64,000 bases of DNA, taken from assembly GCA_014075215.1 (NCBI GenBank), contig CP046177.1:620001-684000 (forward strand). Reading direction: 5' to 3'. The first letter of the stretch is position 1. Each line of letters opens with the position of its first letter. Source of the stretch: Flavobacteriaceae bacterium. Lineage in GTDB: Bacteria > Bacteroidota > Bacteroidia > Flavobacteriales > Flavobacteriaceae. A program made the position numbers and the translations under genes. Under the pieces are notes generated by a model that saw only the letters and a list, made by a program, of their open reading frames with translations, ran no database searches and was not told the DNA's origin. Shown here in pieces: positions 1-8,372 of the stretch.

Positions 1-2637
1 TTTGTGTAATATCTTTAGTTCGTCTTTGGTAGGTGCTACATCTGAAATATTTAGTTTACTTTCCCGCCCTTCTTCAGAAGAAAAATAAAATAGTTTCCAC
101 AATTTCTTTAAAAATGAATGTGCACCAGAAATTCCTGAGGTTTTCCATGGTTTAGATTGCTCTAATGGGCCTAGAAACATTTCAAATAAGCGTAAAGAAT
201 CTGCTCCGTACTCCTTGCAAATGTTATCTGGGTTGACAACATTGTATTTGGACTTAGACATTTTTTCGACTTCGCGAGAAACTTTAAATGTGCCATCTAA
301 TGAGAAAAAATTAGTGTTTTTAAAATCAGTATTTAATAATTCGTTTTTAAACTTCTCTACATTTAATTCATCTGAAGCATTAACTAATGAAACATCAATA
401 TGAGTTTTATAGTGAGAAAAAGTTAAAGGCATCGACATTGGTTCAATATAATTTTCAATACTAAGTTCTTGAATTTCTTTTTTTATTGGATTATAAATTA
501 CTCCGAAAATTTTATTGAGGATTTCATTATGTTTTTTATCATCTTCATTAATCGGGTTTGAAATAAGTTTTGTTGTATATTTTATCAAATCACTTGAAAA
601 AGCATATTCTTTTACTAATTTACACTTCTCTTTAACCTTCTTTACCTTGTCCCTATCTTCCTTAGAAGGATTTCCTTTAGTGGCTAAAATTATTCCTAAC
701 CTGTGCACAAAAGCACTCGTCCCCAAAATCATTCCTTGATTGATCAATTTTTTGGCAAATTCATCTACAGGAACGCATCCTTTATCAAACAGAAATTTTT
801 GCCAGAAACGCGCATATAGTAAATGTCCTGTTGCGTGCTCAGCCCCTCCGATATACAGGTCTACCTGTTTCCAGTAGTCCAGCGCTTCCCGGGATGCGAT
901 CTCATTTTCATTGTGCGGGTCCATATAGCGATTAAAATAATAGGAGCTTCCTGCCCACCCAGGCATGGTATTCAGTTCTAACGGGAAAACGGTTTCATGG
1001 TCAATCTTCTCGTTTTCAACTACAGTATTGGTCTTTGTGTCCCATGCCCAAACCGTTGCATTTCCCAAGGGAGGCTGCCCGTCTTCGGTAGGTAAATAGT
1101 TGTCTACTTCGGGCAGGACTAGGGGCAGATGTTCGTCGGCAATCATTTGCGGCATGCCGTCTACATAGTAGACAGGAAAGGGTTCTCCCCAATACCGCTG
1201 TCTGCTAAAAACAGCATCGCGTAACCTGTAATTTGTTTTTCCATAGCCTGTTCCGCTTTTTTCCAGTTCATAAATCACGGTTTTTGTCGCTTCCTTATAG
1301 GACAATCCGTTTAAAAAATCGGAATTGGCAATGATCGTTTTTTCTTTATCTGCGAAAGCTTCTTCGGAGATATCAACATCTTTGAAAATATTGGGAATAT
1401 CAATTTTAAAATGTCTGGCAAAATCATAGTCGCGCTGATCTCCGCACGGAACAGCCATTACGGCTCCTGTTCCATAGCTTGCCAGGACATAATCTCCAAT
1501 CCAGACAGGGATTTTCACTCCGGAAAAAGGGTGGACGGCATAGGTTCCCGTAAAAACTCCCGAAATAGTTTTTACGTCTGCCATACGCTCGCGTTCGGAG
1601 CGTTTTGCGGTGGTTTGTATATAGGCTTCAACAACTGATTTTTGAGCTTCGGTTGTAATTTTTGGTACTAATTCGTGCTCCGGGGCCAGGGTCATAAAAC
1701 TCGCTCCAAAAATGGTATCGGGCCTGGTGGTAAAAACGGAGATTTTAGCTGTTGAGTTTTGAACTTCGAATGTTATCATGGCTCCCTGCGAGCGGCCAAT
1801 CCAGTTCATTTGAGTATCTTTTAACGGTTGGGGCCAGTCGATCGTATGCAATCCGTTTAATAAACGCTTTGCATAGGCGGAAATTCGCATGGACCATTGG
1901 GTCATTTTTTTGCGAACTACCGGATGCCCTCCGCGTTCCGAAACTCCATTGACAATTTCATCATTGGCTAAAACGGTTCCTAATGCCGGACACCAATTGA
2001 CTTCCGTATCGGATAAAAATGCCAATCGGTATTGTAGTAATATTTGCTGCTTCTCTTTATCGGAAAATTTTTTCCAATCGGCAGCAGTAAAGTTTTGCAC
2101 CTGATCATCACAAGCTGCATCTACGGTCAGGTTTCCTTCTTTTTCAAACAGCGAAATCAGTGTTGCAATGTCTTCTGCTTTATCGGTTGTTTTGTGGTAC
2201 CAGGAATTGAACAATTGAATGAAAATCCACTGTGTCCACTTATAGTATTGAGGGTCTGAAGTTCTTACTTCGCGAGACCAGTCGAAAGAAAACCCTATTT
2301 GATCTAATTGATGCCGGTAAGTTGCAATATTTTTTGCTGTTGTTTTTGCAGGATGCTGCCCTGTTTGAATAGCGTATTGTTCTGCCGGTAATCCAAAGGA
2401 ATCATATCCTTGCGGGTGCAATACGTTAAATCCTTTGTGTCGTTTGTAACGAGCATAAATATCCGAGGCGATATACCCTAACGGATGGCCGACATGTAGC
2501 CCTGCTCCTGACGGATAGGGGAACATATCCAACACATAATATTTGGGTTTATCGGCATTATTATCGGTCTTGAAGGTTTGGTTATCAGACCAGTATTTTT
2601 GCCATTTTTTTTCTATTTTTTTATGATTATACTGCAT
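1..2637 (-). CDS. leuS: Leucyl-tRNA synthetase, C-terminus beyond window edge
   Basis: Class I synthetase charging tRNA-Leu in the cytoplasm. The visible 879 residues begin at an ATG at 2637. The HIGH-type signature is HVGH at residues 48-51. A CP1 editing domain contains TTRPDTIFG. The KMSKS loop reads KMSKSKYN from residue 792, and the open frame continues through the left edge, so the anticodon-binding end is missing. Between ILGTSAFVHR (about residue 637) and the KMSKS loop there are roughly 155 residues, where flavobacterial homologues as I recall them have about 75. The extra stretch is lysine-rich and AT-rich and falls where the leucine-specific domain sits. Identity is certain; the meaning of the insertion is open. 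Confidence 0.97.
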   Translation of the reverse strand, partial: MQYNHKKIEKKWQKYWSDNQTFKTDNNADKPKYYVLDMFPYPSGAGLHVGHPLGYIASDIYARYKRHKGFNVLHPQGYDSFGLPAEQYAIQTGQHPAKTTAKNIATYRHQLDQIGFSFDWSREVRTSDPQYYKWTQWIFIQLFNSWYHKTTDKAEDIATLISLFEKEGNLTVDAACDDQVQNFTAADWKKFSDKEKQQILLQYRLAFLSDTEVNWCPALGTVLANDEIVNGVSERGGHPVVRKKMTQWSMRISAYAKRLLNGLHTIDWPQPLKDTQMNWIGRSQGAMITFEVQNSTAKISVFTTRPDTIFGASFMTLAPEHELVPKITTEAQKSVVEAYIQTTAKRSERERMADVKTISGVFTGTYAVHPFSGVKIPVWIGDYVLASYGTGAVMAVPCGDQRDYDFARHFKIDIPNIFKDVDISEEAFADKEKTIIANSDFLNGLSYKEATKTVIYELEKSGTGYGKTNYRLRDAVFSRQRYWGEPFPVYYVDGMPQMIADEHLPLVLPEVDNYLPTEDGQPPLGNATVWAWDTKTNTVVENEKIDHETVFPLELNTMPGWAGSSYYFNRYMDPHNENEIASREALDYWKQVDLYIGGAEHATGHLLYARFWQKFLFDKGCVPVDEFAKKLINQGMILGTSAFVHRLGIILATKGNPSKEDRDKVKKVKEKCKLVKEYAFSSDLIKYTTKLISNPINEDDKKHNEILNKIFGVIYNPIKKEIQELSIENYIEPMSMPLTFSHYKTHIDVSLVNASDELNVEKFKNELLNTDFKNTNFFSLDGTFKVSREVEKMSKSKYNVVNPDNICKEYGADSLRLFEMFLGPLEQSKPWKTSGISGAHSFLKKLWKLFYFSSEEGRESKLNISDVAPTKDELKILHK

Positions 2638-2779
2638 ACACCGTTTCGGGTTTGAAAGTTGTAAAGCTAAAAGTATTCGGCTAATTTAAAATACAAATAC
2701 TATTTTCTATTTAAAATGTGCAAATTTACATTTTCTTCTTGAGTTTGACACTTTGAAGCCCAAAAATGGCATTTTCACA

Positions 2780-2822
2780 TTTAGGTTTTGATAAAATCTG
2801 TCCTATCATTGGGGGAATTATA
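2780..2822. repeat. Dispersed repeat, TGGGGGAATTATA type, copy 1
   Basis: About 43 bp ending in TGGGGGAATTATA, with CTGTCCTATCA just before it. Nearly the same block occurs at 29171-29215 and a shorter version at 21322-21346. It does not belong to any gene recognised here. It resembles the end of an insertion sequence left behind after loss of the rest; this is inference. Confidence 0.55.
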
Positions 2823-2851
2823 ACAGCGTTGTGAACTATTAGGTTTAAAAA

Positions 2852-3077
2852 TTAAAATTTGTATTTCAACTCAACTAAAAATACACGAGATAGTGTAAAA
2901 ACTTGATTAGATATAAATAAATTATTACTGAATGAATTTCTAATTATGACATCATTGTTATAAATATTTCTAAAGTTTAAACTATACGAAAACTTACTAT
3001 TTGGCTTAGAGTATCCTAAATATAAATTTTGTAACGTGTAATTTTGAGCATTATCACTAAAATCATTAACAAAATGA
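2852..3077 (-). pseudogene. C-terminal relic of a TonB-dependent receptor-like beta-barrel
   Basis: Read on the minus strand, an open frame of about 75 codons ends at a stop at 2852-2854 with the residues VELKYKF. Alternating polar and aromatic residues (for example LQNLYLGYSKPNSKFSYSLN) and a C-terminal phenylalanine are typical of the last strands of an outer-membrane beta-barrel receptor. The 5' part is absent because the IS3-family element begins at 3078. The missing half is not on the far side of that element either, so the locus was rearranged as well as interrupted. Receptor substrate cannot be inferred. Confidence 0.7.
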
Positions 3078-3140
3078 TGGACTTGCTACATTTAGAGTGA
3101 CAAAGAGTTAAGCTAATTTTATCTAAAATAACTTAACCAT

Positions 3141-3438
3141 ATGAAACGAAGAAAATACAGTAAAGAGTTTAAAATTAAAGCAGTAGAATTAAGCAATGTA
3201 CGAGGTAACACAAAGCAGATTGCCATGGAATTGGGAATCAGTGCAGATCTTATTTACAGATGGCGTAGAGAATTAGAACAGCGTCCTGATTTAGCTTTTA
3301 GCGGTAATGGCGTCAACAACTCACAGAAGATCAGAAAGAGTTAGAGCGATTACGTAAACAGCTCAAGGATGTTACCATGGAGCGGGATATCTTAAAAAAG
3401 GCCGTGAGCATCTTCTCCAAGAGCGATCGGAAGTATTG
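3141..3438 (+). pseudogene. IS3-family OrfA, 1-nt deletion
   Basis: Helix-turn-helix DNA-binding protein of the IS3 transposase (MKRRKYSKEFKIKAVELSN at the N-terminus). Compared with the copy at 8073-8372, one A is missing near 3315, which moves translation out of frame after about 60 codons. The end of the original frame keeps the slippery heptamer A-AAA-AAG at 3394-3400. That heptamer would direct the -1 shift that joins OrfA to OrfB in this family. The intact slippery site in a frame-broken orfA makes this copy complementary to copy 2, which has the opposite defects. Confidence 0.85.
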
Positions 3439-4305
3439 AAATTTATCAAAGATTACAGTAGAGAATATCCGGTTGGGAAGATGTGTAAAATTTTTAAAAT
3501 TAGTAGAAACAGTTATTACAGGAGTAAGAATTATGTTCCATCAGATAGAGATGGAAAAAATCGTATGCTACTCTCTGAGATTCACCGTATCTGTGAGCGA
3601 AGTAAATCTACTTATGGAAGTCCTAGAATTACAGAGGAACTCAAAGCTAAAGGGTTTAAAGTATCTAGGTCTAGGGTAGCACGATTGATGAAAAAACACG
3701 GGATTAAAGCAGTTCGTAAAAAGAAATTTGTTGTCACGACAGATTCTAAGCATCAATATCCGGTAGCTGATAATGTATTGGATAGAGATTTTAAAGCTAC
3801 CGCTGCTGCACAGAAATGGGTTTCTGATATTACCTATTTAAAGCCTGCACAAGGATGGCTGTACTTAACGGTAATTATTGACCTGTTTGATCGTAAAGTC
3901 ATTGGTTGGTCTTTGAGCAATGGACTCAAAGCAAGACAAACTATCATTGCTGCATGGAGAATGGCTGTAAACAACAGAATGCCTTGTGAAGGTATGATTT
4001 TTCATTCTGATCGAGGTGTACAATACGCATCTCATGCGTTTGTTAATATCCTTAAAAGTTATCATGTAACACCCAGTATGAGTAGAAAAGGAAACTGTTG
4101 GGATAATGCAGTAGCTGAATCTTTTTTTAAAACAATCAAAACAGAACTAATGATAGACAATAAGTTTATATCCAACAAAAGTCTTCAAATTAAAGTCTTT
4201 GAATACATAGAAACTTGGTACAACAGATACAGAAGACATTCTGCTCTTGGTTACAAAAATATCATCGAATTTGAAAAATTATATCAAATCAAAAATGTAG
4301 CTTAA
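3436..4305 (+). CDS. IS3-family transposase OrfB (DDE integrase core), copy 1
   Basis: A 289-residue rve-type catalytic domain. The DDE residues lie in the motifs KWVSDITYL, IFHSDRGVQYAS and NAVAESFFKTIKTE, and the IDLFDRKVIGW motif is intact. The open frame starts at a TTG and lies in the -1 frame relative to the ancestral orfA. The product is therefore normally an OrfAB fusion made by ribosomal frameshifting rather than a separate protein. Because orfA upstream carries a 1-nt deletion, a full OrfAB fusion is not expected from this copy. Confidence 0.9.
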   Translation: MKFIKDYSREYPVGKMCKIFKISRNSYYRSKNYVPSDRDGKNRMLLSEIHRICERSKSTYGSPRITEELKAKGFKVSRSRVARLMKKHGIKAVRKKKFVVTTDSKHQYPVADNVLDRDFKATAAAQKWVSDITYLKPAQGWLYLTVIIDLFDRKVIGWSLSNGLKARQTIIAAWRMAVNNRMPCEGMIFHSDRGVQYASHAFVNILKSYHVTPSMSRKGNCWDNAVAESFFKTIKTELMIDNKFISNKSLQIKVFEYIETWYNRYRRHSALGYKNIIEFEKLYQIKNVA

Positions 4306-4394
4306 CTTTTTGTACCATTTTTTGTTGCATATCCATTTATTCTCAAGTTTTTAATGTCTCGTCCTAAAATAGGGCTACAGTTAATTATTAAAAT

Positions 4395-5252
4395 TTATGC
4401 TACATTTTTGTGCACGTAATTAGGTGTTTTATAATCTAAAGATAAATGTAATCTTTTATTATTATATAATTTGATTGCATTTTTTGTTGCTTTTTTGGCG
4501 TGATTGATATTTGTAAATGTTTGGTCGAGGAAGAATTCATCTTTTAAAATTCCGTTAACTCTTTCGGCCATTGCGTTTTCGTAGCAATGATTTTCTTGGG
4601 TCATACTGATTTGTATCTTTTTTCTTTTCAAAATTTGAGTATAAACATTGCTACAATATTGTATTCCTCTATCAGAATGATGTATGATTTCTTCGGTATT
4701 TTTAGTTTGATAAATAGCTTTATTTAAAGCTCTAACACAGCCTTTAAGTTCTAAACTATCACTAATATCATAGCCTACTATTTTTCTTGAATACATATCA
4801 GTAATAAGTGCTAAATAACAAAATCCATTTATAGTTCTTATATAGGTAATATCCGAAGCCCAAACTTGGTTAGGTCTATTAATGATCAGGTCTTTTATGA
4901 TATTTTTATATTTATAAAAACGATGGTAAGAGTTGGTTGTTTTAGAAGAATATTTTTTCCTTCTAATTAACAAATTATTTTCTTTTAAGATTCTAAATAA
5001 CTGGTCTCTACCTATATTTATATTCTGTTTCCTAAAATCATTATGTAAGGATTTCATTAGCTTTCTAGTACCTTCTCTGGGTAATGTTTTCCTGCTTTTT
5101 TTAACAAGCATTATTACATTTTGTTCTATTTGTTTTTTAAGAACAAACCTTTTTTGATATTTGTAATAAGCATCTCTTTTTAACTCGAAAGCATTACAAA
5201 TAGTAGCGATGGCGTACCTTCTTTTTTTTCTATTAATCGGTGCTATTTTCAT
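4395..5252 (-). CDS. IS3-family transposase OrfB (IS150-like)
   Basis: A 285-residue protein with an N-terminal HTH_21-like segment (RKLMKSLHNDF region) and an rve DDE core. The motifs are VWASDITYIRT, IHHSDRGIQY and YENAMAERVNGILKDEF. The ATG at 5252 overlaps the stop of the upstream orfA as TAATG, so translation is probably coupled. No A6G slippery heptamer was noticed at this junction, unlike the other IS3 elements here. Confidence 0.93.
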   Translation of the reverse strand: MKIAPINRKKRRYAIATICNAFELKRDAYYKYQKRFVLKKQIEQNVIMLVKKSRKTLPREGTRKLMKSLHNDFRKQNINIGRDQLFRILKENNLLIRRKKYSSKTTNSYHRFYKYKNIIKDLIINRPNQVWASDITYIRTINGFCYLALITDMYSRKIVGYDISDSLELKGCVRALNKAIYQTKNTEEIIHHSDRGIQYCSNVYTQILKRKKIQISMTQENHCYENAMAERVNGILKDEFFLDQTFTNINHAKKATKNAIKLYNNKRLHLSLDYKTPNYVHKNVA

Positions 5253-5647
5253 TAAGGCTTTATGTTTAAGTTTTTTTTTAATTCTTCAACATTTTTATAG
5301 CCAAGATTTTCAGCAGCTACTTCAAGATAACTATCATTCACAAGTTTATCTAGATCCTTTTTAATAAGAAGATCTTTGAGTTGTTTTAGCTCTTTTTGAA
5401 GGGCTTTAATACGGGATAATTCGTCGTCTGTTTGCACGGTTACACGGGTGTTCATTAAATCTTTACGGTCATATTTTTTAATCCATACGTTTATCGTACT
5501 AGATTGTATGCCGTAAGTTAAGGCAATTTGTCTTTTGGAATGGTTTCCTTTGGTAAGTTCTGCTAATACTTTGAGTTTAAAACTCTCACTATAACGTCTT
5601 ACATATCCATCATTTTTATACATATACTTGTTGTTTTTTGTATACAT
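5252..5647 (-). CDS. IS3-family transposase OrfA (IS150-like)
   Basis: A 131-residue protein (119 or so from the later ATG at 5623). The helix-turn-helix is in RRYSESFKLKVLAELTKGNH and RQIALTYGIQSSTINVWIKKY, followed by a leucine-zipper-like coiled coil (LSRIKALQKELKQLKDLLIKK) used for OrfA-OrfAB contacts in this family. It lies immediately upstream of orfB inside the element bounded by the TAA duplication. Confidence 0.88.
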   Translation of the reverse strand: MYTKNNKYMYKNDGYVRRYSESFKLKVLAELTKGNHSKRQIALTYGIQSSTINVWIKKYDRKDLMNTRVTVQTDDELSRIKALQKELKQLKDLLIKKDLDKLVNDSYLEVAAENLGYKNVEELKKNLNIKP

Positions 5648-5670
5648 ATTTCAGGACGGGTCATAATTGC

Positions 5671-5805
5671 GCCCAACGTCTTCGTATATGAAAAGTTGCG
5701 TGGTTTAGCACTTAACTTTGCAAGTACGCACCAAACTGAAAATCCGCGAGGATTTTCAGAAGTAGGCGAGAACAAGCAATTACTTATAGGATACAATGTT
5801 GTGTT
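5671..5805. repeat. Cassette-border repeat S1: long imperfect inverted repeat with central hairpin
   Basis: The left arm starts GCCCAACGTCTTCGTATATG and ends in GTTGCG. The right arm, read on the other strand, starts ACACAACATTGTATCCTATA and ends in ATTGC, so the two arms can pair imperfectly. In the middle, 5736-5759 is a perfect 10-bp stem (CTGAAAATCC / GGATTTTCAG) closed by a GCGA loop, which fits the GNRA pattern. The element lies exactly between the IS150-like element and the 3' end of the restriction nuclease gene. The overall shape recalls single-strand-folding recombination sites such as integron attC. The 3' box does not match the attC consensus fully, so this is only an analogy. Confidence 0.6.
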
Positions 5806-5819
5806 TAGTGTTTCTTTAA

Positions 5820-6311
5820 TCAGTCTTGAAATGTATTGTTTGCCCAAGTGAAAAACTCAGCTAAAGAGAATACTTGAACATTCGTGTCATTGTTCCTTTT
5901 GTTTGTGTAGAGTTTTTCTTTTACTGCATTCCTCAACCAAGTTTTAGCACCTGCTTTAAATCCATCTCCATCAATCAAAATCATAATGTCTTTTTCTGGC
6001 ATAGCCTCGATTGTGTTTAAATACAAGTATGGAAGTTTTTCATCGACCGATCCTGCACTTTGTTGCCATTTACATTCAATTCTAATTAGCAAATCGTACT
6101 TTTCTGAAAGCAGTAAAAATTCAGTATTTCCACCGTGTCCGTAAATTGTTGTAAATGGAACATTTTTTAGCAAAAGTTCTTTGCCATAATTTTTTGGGTT
6201 CTTTTCCCATTTACGGTACATTTCTATCTCAAACCCCTTTTCCAAGAAAACAGTTTGTACTGCTTTCTCAAGTTGAGTTCCTGTAATATTGGTTTTTCTT
6301 CCTTTTTTCAC
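5820..6311 (-). CDS. Type II restriction endonuclease-like PD-(D/E)XK protein
   Basis: A 163-residue protein, predicted to cleave DNA unless it is protected by the neighbouring methyltransferase. The core is a PD-(D/E)XK fold: an acidic residue in SEKYDLLIRIECKWQQSAGS is followed by the E-C-K triad, then GSVDEKLPYLYLNT, a pattern I associate with the PDDEXK_11 group. The gene begins 2 bp after the methyltransferase stop, so the two form one operon with modification first. Length is usual for small type II nucleases. Recognition sequence cannot be read from the protein. It is flanked by a cassette-border repeat downstream. Confidence 0.78.
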   Translation of the reverse strand: MKKGRKTNITGTQLEKAVQTVFLEKGFEIEMYRKWEKNPKNYGKELLLKNVPFTTIYGHGGNTEFLLLSEKYDLLIRIECKWQQSAGSVDEKLPYLYLNTIEAMPEKDIMILIDGDGFKAGAKTWLRNAVKEKLYTNKRNNDTNVQVFSLAEFFTWANNTFQD

Positions 6312-6313
6312 GT

Positions 6314-7288
6314 TTAATAATTGGTTACTACAATTTCTTTGATAGAACTTCGCTTATTTGGGTCAGAGTTTATTGATCGTTTTGCATCAACTCGTATTAT
6401 ATTAAAGTCTTTATAAATTTCATCAAAGAAATCGTCTTTTGGGTCTGTGTTTTTTGGATCAGAATTGCTCAACATTTGTTTGTAACCCTTTTCGTTTAGG
6501 TCGAAATACAAATTTGCCAGTTGCAGTTGTTCATCATCTTCAAAGTTGAGTCTATTGTAAGAAGTAAAACTTGCTGTTTTGCTAATAGGTTTATAAGGTG
6601 GATCGAAATAAATGAATGAGCTAACTCCATTTAAGTCGTTTTTTATTTCTTTAAAATCAGCTTTTTTTATGGTTGCAATTTCGAGCAGTTTAGAGACACT
6701 CAAGAGGTTTTGTTCATCCACAATTTTGGGATTTTTATATTTCCCTTGTGGTGAATTGAATGCACCCTTTGAGTTAAATCGAAAAAGCCCATTAAAACAA
6801 GTTCGGTTCAAAAAAATTGTTTGAGCTGCTCTTGGTATCCAATTTTCAGAATACTTATCATAGTCAATATTGAAACGTTGTTGGTTAAAACTTTCTCTTA
6901 TGCCGTAATAGTATTCTTTTTGTTTGTCTTCGGTTAGTTTTTTGTACTGTTTATCGTATCTGTGTAAAAAGTTGAGCAGTTTTGAAACATCTTTTTGAAT
7001 TACCAAATAAGTTAAAATCAATTCTTCATTAATGTCGTAGAGAAAAGCATGTTCAATTTCAAAGCGTTGAGCCACGTCAAAAAATACTGCTCCGCCACCA
7101 ACAAAAGGTTCATAGTAATTTTTTACTTTCTTTTGTTTTAAATCAGTCGGATAAAGGTATTCAAATTGTTCTAAAAGCTGCCTTTTTCCACCAACCCATT
7201 TAAGGAAAGGTTTCGCTCCAACATTGTATTCATAAAACAAGTCTTCAACTACATCTATTTCGCAATGTTCGATTTGATATTCTTTCAT
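6314..7288 (-). CDS. Dam-family N6-adenine DNA methyltransferase
   Basis: An alpha-class adenine methyltransferase of 324 residues from the ATG at 7288; a TTG 48 nt upstream is also in frame but less likely. The AdoMet pocket is FLKWVGGKRQLL followed by YYEPFVGGGAVFFD. The catalytic motif IV is YFDPPYKPI. This order (binding motif, target-recognition region, DPPY) is that of Dam and DpnII-type enzymes. It is paired with the nuclease gene 2 bp downstream, so its likely role is protection of host DNA within a type II system. Specificity is not determinable here; GATC is possible for the family but is not shown. Confidence 0.88.
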   Translation of the reverse strand: MKEYQIEHCEIDVVEDLFYEYNVGAKPFLKWVGGKRQLLEQFEYLYPTDLKQKKVKNYYEPFVGGGAVFFDVAQRFEIEHAFLYDINEELILTYLVIQKDVSKLLNFLHRYDKQYKKLTEDKQKEYYYGIRESFNQQRFNIDYDKYSENWIPRAAQTIFLNRTCFNGLFRFNSKGAFNSPQGKYKNPKIVDEQNLLSVSKLLEIATIKKADFKEIKNDLNGVSSFIYFDPPYKPISKTASFTSYNRLNFEDDEQLQLANLYFDLNEKGYKQMLSNSDPKNTDPKDDFFDEIYKDFNIIRVDAKRSINSDPNKRSSIKEIVVTNY

Positions 7289-7475
7289 TTTTTGGTCGAA
7301 ATGAACTACCCCGATACAGAGCGTTCGAGGTATCAAGTGGAAAGAGATTTTTTTAATTGATGAAAACCTAAGATTTTCAAACTTTCCACTTTACCCCGAC
7401 GTAGACGTGGAGGAATTCATTAGATTAAATTCTTTTGCAAGATAATATAATTTCTTTGAAGATGGTTATTCTACA

Positions 7476-7508
7476 TTAAACACAACGGTCTTGTGTATGA
7501 AACGTAGC
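7476..7508 (+). repeat. Cassette-border repeat arm S2
   Basis: AAACACAACGGTCTTGTGTA followed by TGAAACGTAGCG. It aligns with the arms at 5671, 5805 (reverse), 10173, 18853 (reverse), 19565 and 19712 through CAAC, a TGTaTA block and a downstream TxGC. It lies about 190 bp upstream of the methyltransferase start. The 7289-7475 interval holds the presumed promoter of the R-M operon and an imperfect inverted repeat (TGGAAAG / CTTTCCA) around 7338-7388. After the arm comes only a weak hairpin (TTCGG...CCGAA) before the IS1595 remnant begins near 7579. Confidence 0.55.
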
Positions 7509-7578
7509 GTATAAAAAGACACTAATTTTTCGGATAAACACAAAGCCGAATTTTTATGTTTTGTTTTTAATTTTTTTA

Positions 7579-8009
7579 GAGGTCAGTAGATAATTTCATA
7601 ACTTGTATGTCAATAAAAATAGGGATTTTATGGAAATTTTCAAGGGTCAAAACCTTTTAGAGTTCGCTGAACGCTTTAAAACAGATGTAGATTGCAAAGC
7701 ATATCTAGGTCAAATCAAGTGGAAAGAGGGTTATGTATGTCGTAAATGTGGTAATACCAGTTACCAAGTACGTAAGAACTTTTCAAGAACATGCAATAAA
7801 TGTGGTGATACAGAAAGCCCAACGGCTAACACCATTTTTCACAGAGTGCGATTTGGTGTACGAAAAGCCTTTTTTATCTGTTTTGAAATGGCAACTACCA
7901 CCAAGAGTTTATCAGCTACACAAATGGGTGTACGCTATGGTATTACAGAAAAGACAGCACGATTGTTTATGCTTAAAGTAAGAGAAGCTATGGCTTCTAG
8001 TGAAAATAC
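7579..8009 (+). pseudogene. IS1595-family transposase, 5' fragment cut by IS3 copy 2
   Basis: A probable terminal repeat near 7579 (GGTCAGTAGATAATTTCATA) is followed by an ATG at 7630. The reading frame encodes the zinc-ribbon N-terminus of an IS1595-type transposase: IFKGQNLLEFAERF, then CRKCGNTSY and CNKCGD as the two Cys pairs. It is interrupted at 8010 where the IS3-family copy starts. The DDE part is not present on the other side of the IS, so the 3' half was lost rather than merely displaced. It is distinct from the complete IS1595 element at 51618. Confidence 0.82.
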
Positions 8010-8072
8010 TGGACTTGCTACATTTAGAGTGACAAAGAGTTAAGCTAATTTTATCTAAAATAACTTAACCAT

Positions 8073-8372
8073 ATGAAACGAAGAAAATACAGTAAAGAGT
8101 TTAAAATTAAAGCAGTAGAATTAAGCAATGTACGAGGTAACACAAAGCAGATTGCCATGGAATTGGGAATCAGTGCAGATCTTATTTACAGATGGCGTAG
8201 AGAATTAGAACAGCGTCCTGATTTAGCTTTTAGCGGTAATGGCGTCAAACAACTCACAGAAGATCAGAAAGAGTTAGAGCGATTACGTAAACAGCTCAAG
8301 GATGTTACCATGGAGCGGGATATCTTAAAAAATGCCGTGAGCATCTTCTCCAAGAGCGATCGGAAGTATTGA
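8073..8372 (+). CDS. IS3-family transposase OrfA, copy 2
   Basis: Full-length 99-residue OrfA with N-terminal HTH (SKEFKIKAVELSNVRGNTKQ onwards) and a C-terminal coiled coil (EDQKELERLRKQLKDVTMER). The slippery heptamer expected near the end reads A-AAA-AAT (8327-8333) instead of the A-AAA-AAG found in copy 1, changing LKKAV to LKNAV. The frameshift needed for the OrfAB fusion is therefore probably weakened, leaving mostly OrfA, which acts as an inhibitor in related elements. Confidence 0.88.
   Translation: MKRRKYSKEFKIKAVELSNVRGNTKQIAMELGISADLIYRWRRELEQRPDLAFSGNGVKQLTEDQKELERLRKQLKDVTMERDILKNAVSIFSKSDRKY

Larger units (their letters stand above)
3078..4335 (+). mobile_element. IS3-family element, copy 1 (defective orfA)
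   Basis: A 1258-bp element whose limits come from comparison with the almost identical copy at 8010-9268. The ends are imperfect inverted repeats: left TGGACTTGCTACATTTAG, right (reverse complement) TGGATATGCAACAAAAAA, with GTTAAGCTA further in at both ends. It carries orfA and orfB in the usual IS3 arrangement. No target-site duplication is visible: the left flank ends ATGA and the right flank begins TTTA. This suggests recombination or deletion after insertion. The left flank is the receptor relic. Confidence 0.9.
4355..5663 (-). mobile_element. IS3-family (IS150-like) element with TAA target duplication
   Basis: A 1309-bp element on the minus strand. The imperfect terminal repeats are TGTCTCGTCCTAAAATAG on the left and TGACCCGTCCTGAAATAT on the right (reverse complement). 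A 3-bp direct repeat TAA flanks it (4352-4354 and 5664-5666), the duplication size usual for IS150-type elements. Both reading frames are open, so this element may still be active. It is unrelated at sequence level to the IS3 copies at 3078 and 8010. Confidence 0.88.

Noticed and set aside
5599..5847. Minus-strand open frame of 82 codons spanning repeat S1 and the IS150-like edge
   Set aside because: It runs across the element border and the hairpin repeat; coding composition is poor.
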